Part shown: positions 15,593 to 21,884 of the stretch, piece by piece
Numbering within the stretch: the first letter of the stretch is position 1
How the letters are laid out: each line of letters begins with the position of its first letter
DNA from: Candidatus Rifleibacteriota bacterium
GTDB taxonomy: Bacteria > Muiribacteriota > Ozemobacteria > Ozemobacterales > Ozemobacteraceae
DNA: 32,367 nt
Reading direction: 5' to 3'
Assembly (NCBI GenBank): GCA_018818125.1
Contig: JAHISQ010000134.1
Location: 1-32,367 of the forward strand
Made by a program: the position numbers and the translations under genes
Notes under the pieces: model-generated
Told to the model about the DNA's origin: nothing
The model's database searches: none
What the model saw: the letters and a program-made list of their open reading frames with translations, nothing else

Positions 15593-16662
15593 CCTGGCAG
15601 ATCAGACAGATGTGGGCAACACTGCTTAAGGCTGGCCTGGTCGAGGGGAGACAGCCAGTAGATACGGGAACGCTGGATTCGCCCTGGTATGTAAAAGCTC
15701 TGCTGGCTTTTTCCGGTTGGCTCGCAGCATTGTTTTTTCTTGGTTTTCTTGGTATTGCTTTTTCCTTTATATTAAGGAGCACCGTCGTAAACTTCTTCAT
15801 CGGAACAATGATGATTGGTGGTGCTTTCTTCATGTTCCATTTCCAGAAAAATGAATTTCTTGAGCACCTGTCACTTGCAGCAAGTCTGGCTGGGCAGGTC
15901 TTAGTCGCGACCGCTATATTCAAGCTGTTTGACTATAGCGAAAACGGTGCCTGGCTGACGATGAGTCTGCTGCAGGCAACCTTGGCAGTGCTCATGCCCA
16001 GCTTTGTTCACCGTGTTTTTTCTTCCTTTTTTGCAATGTGTGCCTTTTCTATGGCCTTATCCAGCATGGGTATCTCCTTCATGGTCAGCGGGATTGCCTT
16101 GCTTCTTGCCTCTCTGTGCTGGCTTAACGAATTTTCCCTGCCACAGCAGATGGAAAAAATAAGGGCGATTGGTTACGGCCTGGTGCTGGCCTTGATTCCA
16201 CTAAAAGGCTCTGCTTTATTTGGTAGTAACTCCCAGCCCTGGCGACATTCTCAAGCCCCTTCTCTGTTATGGATAGAGCCGTGGATGGGCGAAGTATTGA
16301 TTGCTCTGGTTACGCTTTATGTAGTCAGGAGTTTATTGCAACGATATGATCAGACCATTCCCGAGCCTCTCCCGGTCATAGCTTTGCTGGGTACTTTCCT
16401 TTTATGCATCATTTCCATGGAAATGCATGGCATCACTGTGGGCGTAGTGATAATTTTGCTGGGCTTCTCCGGCTCTAATCGCAGACTCCTGGGTTTAGGT
16501 ATTTTGTCGCTGCTTTTTTATGCATCTTATTACTATTACCTGCTTGATACAACTTTGCTCAATAAATCCCTTTCCTTACTAATTATCGGCCTGGTTATGT
16601 TCGTTTTCCGCTGGTTAATGCGATATAGCCTGCCCGTTAAAAAGGCGGCGCAGCATGCATAA
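15589..16662 (+). CDS. DUF4401-family polytopic membrane protein
   Basis: A 357-residue membrane protein with about ten hydrophobic segments, beginning with WYVKALLAFSGWLAALFFLG and FLGIAFSFIL. The SPWYVKALLAFSGWLAA opening and the long run of short-loop helices match DUF4401 proteins, which accompany DUF2157 and GDYXXLXY genes. The ATG at 15589 overlaps the stop of the DUF2157 gene (ATGA), and AGGAG lies seven bases upstream, so translation is probably coupled. A GTG at 15580 is in frame but overlaps that ribosome site. The role is unknown, although the three-gene module is probably one membrane complex (inference from strict synteny). Confidence 0.87.
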   Translation: MTWQIRQMWATLLKAGLVEGRQPVDTGTLDSPWYVKALLAFSGWLAALFFLGFLGIAFSFILRSTVVNFFIGTMMIGGAFFMFHFQKNEFLEHLSLAASLAGQVLVATAIFKLFDYSENGAWLTMSLLQATLAVLMPSFVHRVFSSFFAMCAFSMALSSMGISFMVSGIALLLASLCWLNEFSLPQQMEKIRAIGYGLVLALIPLKGSALFGSNSQPWRHSQAPSLLWIEPWMGEVLIALVTLYVVRSLLQRYDQTIPEPLPVIALLGTFLLCIISMEMHGITVGVVIILLGFSGSNRRLLGLGILSLLFYASYYYYLLDTTLLNKSLSLLIIGLVMFVFRWLMRYSLPVKKAAQHA

Positions 16663-17173
16663 GAAGATAGCCCTCGTTTCCCTTTTAGTTATTCTGGGTC
16701 TTATTAACTGGTCTATCTATGGCAAAGAAAACCATTTGGCCGAAGGTAAAATCGTCTATATCGATCTCGCACCGGTTGACCCGCGTTCTCTAATGCAGGG
16801 AGATTACATGGCTCTGAATTTTTCCATAAGCGATGAAGTGCGTAAAGCACTTTCCGAAAAAGAAAATAACAGTCGGGAAAGCAATAATCTGGCAACAGCA
16901 GACGGTTACGCGGTAATTCGTCTGGATCAACGAAACATCGGCGTCTACAAATGCCTGTATAACGATCAGATCTTATCTAATGATGAAATTCTTATGCGCT
17001 ACCGTGTTCGGAATGGTACAGTGAAATTTGCCACCAATGCCTGGTTCTTTCAGGAGGGCCATGGCAAACATTATCAATCGGCAATGTATGGACAGTTCCG
17101 TGTCGACGGCAATGGAGAGTTGTTGTTGGTGGCCATGTATGATAAGGACCTGAAAAAACTGGAGCCAAACTAA
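16655..17173 (+). CDS. GDYXXLXY-domain protein
   Basis: A 172-residue protein named for its signature motif, seen here as LMQGDYMALNFSI. An N-terminal signal anchor (about residues 4-19, IALVSLLVILGLINWSIYG) points to a periplasmic domain. The first strand carries the family pattern VYIDLAPVDPRSLMQGDYMAL, and the C-terminal half (EILMRYRVRNG, then FFQEGHGKHYQSAMYGQFRV) matches the rest of the family, with a GHG-x-x-Y in place of the usual E-G-x-A-x-x-Y-x-x-A. Function is unknown. It overlaps the end of the DUF4401 gene by eight bases and closes the operon. Confidence 0.88.
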   Translation: MHKKIALVSLLVILGLINWSIYGKENHLAEGKIVYIDLAPVDPRSLMQGDYMALNFSISDEVRKALSEKENNSRESNNLATADGYAVIRLDQRNIGVYKCLYNDQILSNDEILMRYRVRNGTVKFATNAWFFQEGHGKHYQSAMYGQFRVDGNGELLLVAMYDKDLKKLEPN

Positions 17174-17215
17174 AAATACATCGGCCTTAACTGGCATATT
17201 GAAAGGAAAAATTGA

Positions 17216-17593
17216 ATGTTAAATAAACCTATTAAAATAGCTTTTGTAGTAGAAGACATAGTTGCATCTGTAAAATTCTATACGCAGGTATTGGACCTGG
17301 AAGTAGAAGCAACATATCCTGAGGGTAATCGGATCGAAGATAGTTATGTGTTCTTAAAATCAGAAACAATCATTATTGAGTTAATGCCAAAAAAATTCAT
17401 GGGAAATACCCCGATCGGTTTTCACCATCTTGCATTCTGGTCTGACAACATAGCAGAAAACCTTGGAGAGATATCCAGTCGCGGGGGTAAGCTTTTGTCA
17501 AATGCCTTTTCTGCAGGAGTTGGCGGCATTACCTTAGGAGATTTTAAAGGACCTGAAGGAATACTGTTGAGGCTCTTTAATCAAAAAAAATGA
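17216..17593 (+). CDS. VOC-superfamily (glyoxalase/bleomycin-resistance/dioxygenase fold) protein
   Basis: A 125-residue protein with two beta-alpha-beta-beta-beta modules. The first runs IKIAFVVEDIVASVKFYTQV to IIIELMPKK, the second GFHHLAFWSDNIAEN to GPEGILLRLFN. Candidate metal ligands are the Glu in IIIELM, a His in GFHHLAF and the Glu in GPEGILL. The usual first histidine (near residue 7) is not present, because the strand reads IKIAFVV. Members bind metal-dependent substrates (glyoxalases, fosfomycin-modifying enzymes, extradiol dioxygenases) or simply sequester drugs, so the substrate is open. AAAGGAAAAA precedes the ATG. It follows the GDYXXLXY gene by 42 bases and may have its own promoter. 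Confidence 0.87.
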   Translation: MLNKPIKIAFVVEDIVASVKFYTQVLDLEVEATYPEGNRIEDSYVFLKSETIIIELMPKKFMGNTPIGFHHLAFWSDNIAENLGEISSRGGKLLSNAFSAGVGGITLGDFKGPEGILLRLFNQKK

Positions 17594-17603
17594 GAGGCCT
17601 ACA

Positions 17604-17843
17604 ATGGATAATGGCTCAATTATAAAGAACATTAAGTTCTATTATTGTTTTGCCTTAATGCAATTATTGCTTGGGCTTGCTGGCATAACAATAGGCCTGT
17701 ATGCATTGTTTGTTAAAGGTGGAACAGCAAGTGAAATGTCTTTGAATAGCATTCTACTGCTTTTTTCCGTAGCCATCGTGGGTTCATCAATTATACATTA
17801 TCTTTCATTAAAAACTATTGATAGACTTACAAAGCAAGTTTAA
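17604..17843 (+). CDS. Small two-helix membrane protein, unknown function
   Basis: A 79-residue protein with two predicted transmembrane helices (about residues 12-34, FYYCFALMQLLLGLAGITIG, and 48-67, ILLLFSVAIVGSSIIHYLSL) joined by a short loop, and a charged C-terminal tail. No family is recognised. GAGAGG lies nine bases before the ATG, and the gene begins ten bases after the VOC stop, so the two are probably co-transcribed. The reading frame is supported by its position and the coherent membrane pattern. Confidence 0.6.
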   Translation: MDNGSIIKNIKFYYCFALMQLLLGLAGITIGLYALFVKGGTASEMSLNSILLLFSVAIVGSSIIHYLSLKTIDRLTKQV

Positions 17844-17900
17844 TAGTTGAAACCAAACATTGCCGATTTTGAAAAGCCGAATTCCGACATTAGCTCACGC

Positions 17901-17940
17901 GGCAAAGATGAGGCGGAGCCTGTTGTGAAAGCCACTCTGC
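17901..17940 (+). repeat. 40-bp direct repeat, copy A
   Basis: This segment matches 19040-19079 at 38 of 40 positions. It lies 23 bases beyond the stop codon of the minus-strand gene 17964-18770, while copy B lies inside the last codons of the minus-strand gene 19034-20620. Read on the minus strand, A would encode RQSGFHNRLRLIFAA in the frame used by B. Weaker similarity seems to extend about 30 bases further to the left (GAAAAGCC...GAAT). It is a real repeat by direct comparison; its nature is unknown. Confidence 0.85.
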
Positions 17941-17963
17941 CCGCATCCGTTATAACGCTATAT

Positions 17964-18770
17964 CTATCTGGTAAGTGCACCAAAGCCGGCGAGATTCATC
18001 TTGGCGATGTATTCGTCGGCCAATGCGGCTTCACCCTGAAGACTGATAATCAGACGATGAACTTTGGTTGATTTGGCTTCAACTCTGGGAGCATAAATCT
18101 CAAAAGTATCATTAACCAGTTTTTTACCAAATGCGCCAAAGAACAATACAGTGTCTGTTGTTGAAAAAGAATGGTTGGGAGTGGTTTTTAAGCGGCGAAT
18201 GGCGTAAGTTGCATTGGCCGGGACTTGAATATCCTTATAAAGAAAATAGTCGGCACCATTTGGATTTATTGAGACTTCACAATGCAGAGACTGCATTTTT
18301 TGCTCTTCGATAGAACCCTGCATTTTCTGCATGGTGGCGTTACCTGACATTACAGCCTGTAGCTTTGCCTGGAGCCCCACAATCTTATCGGTTTCTCCGG
18401 CGTTAATGGCTTTTTCCATTTCTTCAGATATCTTGTTCATCTGCTCGGACATTTCTTCAATTCCCTTGCTATCAGCGGCCATGTCCAGCATTTTTTGCAT
18501 ATCTGCTTTTTTGGTGTATTCGCAGTAAAAATTAAGAGGTATGGGATATCTTTCTGTGCCGAGGCCCAAAGATATAGGTGTGGTAAATTCCTGCGGCTTT
18601 TTATCAACCCCTTCAGGCGCTGGTGGAAGGAACTCCAGCGCTTTCTGGTAGCAGTTCAACATAAATGCTCTTTCTTCAGCATTGATGGGTCTGCTGAGTC
18701 CATCGCCATCGGCCCATATGATCGCACCAAACAGACAAAAAACAGCCAGAATGACAGATATTCGTTTCAT
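17964..18770 (-). CDS. Secreted protein with a central coiled coil, unknown function
   Basis: A 268-residue exported protein with a signal peptide (ISVILAVFCLFGAIIWADGD, cut near residue 21). I do not recognise the family. The mature chain has an N-terminal globular part with a YPIPLNFYCEY segment. A helical, coiled-coil-like stretch rich in Met, Glu and Lys follows (about 100-165: MQKMLDMAADSKGIEEMSEQ and following). The C-terminal half is beta-rich and contains a conserved-looking DYFLYKDIQVPANATYAIRR. It has two lone cysteines in the mature part. GGGAGG lies six bases before the start. The 40-bp repeat A follows just beyond the stop. With the neighbouring 528-residue gene it forms a pair of minus-strand secreted proteins, but they have separate upstream regions. 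Confidence 0.8.
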   Translation of the reverse strand: MKRISVILAVFCLFGAIIWADGDGLSRPINAEERAFMLNCYQKALEFLPPAPEGVDKKPQEFTTPISLGLGTERYPIPLNFYCEYTKKADMQKMLDMAADSKGIEEMSEQMNKISEEMEKAINAGETDKIVGLQAKLQAVMSGNATMQKMQGSIEEQKMQSLHCEVSINPNGADYFLYKDIQVPANATYAIRRLKTTPNHSFSTTDTVLFFGAFGKKLVNDTFEIYAPRVEAKSTKVHRLIISLQGEAALADEYIAKMNLAGFGALTR

Positions 18771-19033
18771 TAATTTTCCTCCCGATGACCTTTACAACAG
18801 CAGTTTCCAGCAACACAATACTTCAGAAACTGTTACTTTGCAATATCCCAGTAATCAAAAAAATCAACTGCGCTAACAGATGTGTCAGGCATTATGATTG
18901 AGAAGAACAGCATGGATGATTTGTTTTGCGGAATTGGCAAACCAGAAGTGTTGTTGACAGGATATGCTTTGTTTGCAGTCTTTGTCTGAAGGCCGTAAAC
19001 CCCACCCTGCAATGGAAAAGCCTGAATAATTGT

Positions 19034-20620
19034 TTACCTGGCAAAGATGAGGCGGAGCCTGGTGTGAAATCCACTCTGCAGTTCGCCCTTCAGGCCCTTC
19101 AGGCGCATCAGACTGGTGACAGTGTCAGCCAACTCGGTTAGCCCAACAAGATGCAGATCTTCTACCGCCTGAACAACACCTTTCTTCACCACCAGAACCA
19201 TGTCAATCAACGGAGATTTTCGGAAAACCTTTTCATAAATCTGTTTGATCTCTGGAACAGTGGAATTCTGAAGCTCGACCGGCAATTCAACGGTCGCTGC
19301 GCAAGCCAACGTACCGTCTTTGCGAGGATTATACAGTCGCATATGCAGTTTGGCGTCAAATGTCTGTTTTCCGATTGAGAATCGAAGCAAAGCTGGAGGG
19401 CTGAACGGCCAAAAGTCGAGCAGCTGCGCAGAAACTCTTTTACCTCCGCGCTGAATAAAGCCCTTGAAGTTCCTGGTCTTCGGCGGACAATAGAGGTCAG
19501 CCTTGCTGGTATTGCGTGAAATGGAACGACCTTTCAATGGCATGCCGGTTTCAACAAAATTCCAGCCTTTTTCAAAAATAGACTTCTGATAATACCCGGT
19601 GCGACCCTCGCTATCCAGCCCTTCAACTCTGAGTTCAAACGAAGAGTTGCCTTCACCAGTCTGGAAAATAGTAATGAGATCGGTGATTTGGCCCGGAATA
19701 TCCGGCTGCCGACGCCAGTCCTCCGGTGGAAGGCTGAAGGTAATGATTTCAGCTATCCCGCCAACGAGATCCATGTTTGGTCGCTGATCCTCGGGTGGAA
19801 GATTGAGAATTCGATTGCGCCTCTTCTCCTGGCGGAGTTCACGCTTATAGGAGTATGGAAGGAGAGGATCCTGGCCTGAGCTGTCGAAGTCGTACAGGCG
19901 GGTAAACATTTCTCCGGCCCGGTTGATCAGAAAAATTGTCGAGCCACTGACGCTCATGTTGGAAGCTATAAAGGTTCCCTTTTCCGGAGTGTCGATAATG
20001 TGAGAAAAAGCTGGCGGCAGCCAGGGATCAGCGAAATAGATCATATGCCCGTTGTCGGCCAACATAAAGAGAGTGGTCACACAAACACTGTTACTATGGG
20101 GATTCCCGTCGATATCCAAAAAATATTTCATGTAGTTGCCACGATGGGAAATGCCGAAGGCGCGCTTATTTTCGGGCATAATAAGCTTTTTTGTGAGAGG
20201 AATCGCAGAGAAATGATCGCTCCATTTCCAGTTAAACGTTTTTGTGTAATAGACAACATTGTTGTCTGAAACTGCGATTAGATTGTCGCCATCGGCGGCA
20301 ATCGCCTTGATCGATGAGACGCCAAATGAGGCCTTGCCGGGAGATTTGCTCGGCAAACCGGTATCGTTGAGCAGATGCCATCGTCCCTTTTCGTCTTGAT
20401 CTGTTCTTGATCGAACCCAGATGCGCTCATCTCTCAAAGCAAAAAAGAATTTATGAGTAAAGGTCTCGGTTGGTGTTTTAAGAAGAATTGATTCTGGAAA
20501 CTCCGAGATTGTTTCGACACCACCCGATGCGGTATAAGAAGCGATCAGAACGAAGCATGAAACCACCAGAAAATATGCAGTCATGCGCCGAAAAAAACCA
20601 GACTTCTGATGAACTTGCAT
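19034..20620 (-). CDS. Secreted beta-rich protein with an internal repeat, unknown function
   Basis: A 528-residue exported protein with a signal anchor at about residues 12-32 (MTAYFLVVSCFVLIASYTAS). The first 230 residues have repeated short beta motifs of a propeller-like character (for example IKAIAADGDNLIAVSDNNVV). In the middle lies an internal duplication of about 23 residues, NLPPEDQRPNMDLVGGIAEI and SLPPEDWRRQPDIPGQITDL, each followed by an I-(T)-(I/F)-F segment. The last third (FWPFSPPALLRFSIGKQTFD) is beta-rich with no recognised domain. GAGAGGGAG upstream supports the start at 20620. The final 14 codons lie in repeat copy B, so the C-terminal tail may have been replaced or acquired. 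No family can be assigned. Confidence 0.78.
   Translation of the reverse strand: MQVHQKSGFFRRMTAYFLVVSCFVLIASYTASGGVETISEFPESILLKTPTETFTHKFFFALRDERIWVRSRTDQDEKGRWHLLNDTGLPSKSPGKASFGVSSIKAIAADGDNLIAVSDNNVVYYTKTFNWKWSDHFSAIPLTKKLIMPENKRAFGISHRGNYMKYFLDIDGNPHSNSVCVTTLFMLADNGHMIYFADPWLPPAFSHIIDTPEKGTFIASNMSVSGSTIFLINRAGEMFTRLYDFDSSGQDPLLPYSYKRELRQEKRRNRILNLPPEDQRPNMDLVGGIAEIITFSLPPEDWRRQPDIPGQITDLITIFQTGEGNSSFELRVEGLDSEGRTGYYQKSIFEKGWNFVETGMPLKGRSISRNTSKADLYCPPKTRNFKGFIQRGGKRVSAQLLDFWPFSPPALLRFSIGKQTFDAKLHMRLYNPRKDGTLACAATVELPVELQNSTVPEIKQIYEKVFRKSPLIDMVLVVKKGVVQAVEDLHLVGLTELADTVTSLMRLKGLKGELQSGFHTRLRLIFAR
19040..19079 (+). repeat. 40-bp direct repeat, copy B
   Basis: Partner of 17901-17940 (38 of 40 identical; the two differences lie at copy positions 23 and 31). 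On the minus strand it encodes the last residues, QSGFHTRLRLIFAR, of the 528-residue secreted protein. This ties the repeat to the 3' end of a coding sequence. Confidence 0.85.
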
Positions 20621-21022
20621 GGTTATCTCCCTCTCGCGTTAACTAATCTTGACTCAAGATACTATGCCCCTTTTCTTCGAGTCAAGGGAGGCATTTTCAA
20701 TACGGTGCCAATCTTACTGCTATTTTCTGAACTGAATTCTCGATACAATCTTAGAATTACTTTGCTATACTATAAAACAAATAGCCTGCTTGAAAAACAA
20801 AAACGATCACTAATGGGGCTTCTCGGAACAATAAGTTCTGATTGTTGTCGAAATTACCAGCAATACAATTTTGGACGAGAATCTCTAAAATGCGTTGAAT
20901 AATAACTTGGGCTCTGTTGGGCAGGAATAGACAGGATGTTTATCATTAAAGAATGAGAAGTATTTCCGAGTAGCTGCGAATAACTTTTATTTCATACGTT
21001 ATAACAGGAGAATTTACGTTAA
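20621..21022. other. 402-base divergent intergenic region with inverted repeats
   Basis: This stretch separates the divergent secreted-protein and SDR genes. It contains an 8-bp inverted repeat, CTTGACTC (20648-20655) and GAGTCAAG (20679-20686). The left arm is itself part of a short palindrome, CTTGACTCAAG. It lies about 30-65 bases upstream of the minus-strand start, a plausible operator position. A weak SDR promoter candidate is TTGGGC (20917-20922), 18 bases, TATCAT (20941-20946). A -10-like TATAGT on the minus strand lies at 20774-20769. No gene is evident. Confidence 0.4.
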
Positions 21023-21823
21023 ATGAAAATGAAAAACAAAATCGCTTTAGTCACAGGTGCCGCTCTTGGCTTCAAAAATGGTGGTCCGTCAATAGGCAGC
21101 GCAATTGCCTTTAAACTCGCCGACGAAGGAGCAAGCGTCGTCGTTGTTGATATCCTGGAAAACATGGGCAGAAAAACGGCAGAAATCATCCGAGAGAAGG
21201 GCGGAAAAGCGCTCTTTGTCAAGGCAGATGCCGGTAACACAGAAGAGGTGAAACAGGCCGTAGAGTTTACCAAAAAGGAGTTTGGCGGTCTCCATTGTCT
21301 CATAAACTGTGCCGCCTCTTACGAAGGACATATTGCCAAAAATGTTGTTGAGATTTCAGAAGATGATTGGCAACATACGATCGACGTCAATCTAAACGGA
21401 TATTTCCGGTTTGCAAAATACGCCATTCCATTGATCCTTGAGAGCGGTGGAGGAACGATCGTCAATATCTCTTCGTGTGCTGCATTTAAGGTTCTAATGA
21501 ATTTCAGCGCCTATCCGGTGACAAAAGCGGCTATCAATGCCCTGACACGAACCCTGGCCGTCGACTTCGCGCCCCATATTCGAAGCAATGCGATCTGCCC
21601 TGGTTTTGTGCGCATAGCCAATTCAGAAGGAGAACGCAGTCCAGAAGAACTGGAACAGTGGATTAAAGGCATTGCACGCAGCTATCCCATGAGACGTGTG
21701 TGCTCTGTGGGAGAAATTGCAAATGTCGCGTTGTTTTTGGCGAGTGATGAGTCTTCGTATATCAATGGCGAATGCCTTGCTGTTGATGGAGGAAGAATGA
21801 TCTCCGATACTCATGAATTTTGA
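21023..21823 (+). CDS. Short-chain dehydrogenase/reductase (SDR)
   Basis: A 266-residue classical SDR that should oxidise or reduce an alcohol or ketone with NAD(P). The Rossmann glycine motif is stretched, TGAALGFKNGGPSIGSAIA, about six residues longer than the usual TGxxxGIG. VVVVDILENM, with an acidic residue at the end of the second strand, suggests NAD(H) preference. Then follow INCAAS (the NNAG position), NLNGYF, the catalytic serine in VNISSCAAF, and Tyr164 and Lys168 in FSAYPVTKAAINALTR. The C-terminal ASDESSYINGECLAVDGG is typical. AGGAG lies 12 bases before the ATG at 21023. A bidirectional terminator follows the stop. The substrate is not indicated. Confidence 0.9.
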   Translation: MKMKNKIALVTGAALGFKNGGPSIGSAIAFKLADEGASVVVVDILENMGRKTAEIIREKGGKALFVKADAGNTEEVKQAVEFTKKEFGGLHCLINCAASYEGHIAKNVVEISEDDWQHTIDVNLNGYFRFAKYAIPLILESGGGTIVNISSCAAFKVLMNFSAYPVTKAAINALTRTLAVDFAPHIRSNAICPGFVRIANSEGERSPEELEQWIKGIARSYPMRRVCSVGEIANVALFLASDESSYINGECLAVDGGRMISDTHEF

Positions 21824-21829
21824 TCAAAG

Positions 21830-21868
21830 AAAAAACCGCATGAGAAGAAAATTCCCATGCGGTTTTTT
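21830..21868. terminator. Bidirectional terminator between the SDR and GH57 genes
   Basis: AAAAAACCGCATG (21830-21842) and CATGCGGTTTTTT (21856-21868) form a perfect 13-bp stem with a 13-base loop and A/T tracts on both sides. It therefore works as a rho-independent terminator for the SDR gene on the plus strand and the convergent GH57 gene on the minus strand. Confidence 0.92.
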
Positions 21869-21884
21869 CAGGAGTGTTTTCCCG

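Noticed and set aside
17847..18071. Plus-strand open frame of 74 codons across repeat copy A
   Set aside because: It overlaps the 3' end of the minus-strand secreted-protein gene, has no ribosome site and shows no protein-like pattern.
18926..19141. Plus-strand open frame across repeat copy B
   Set aside because: It runs opposite the end of the 528-residue gene, has no Shine-Dalgarno and reads as random residues.
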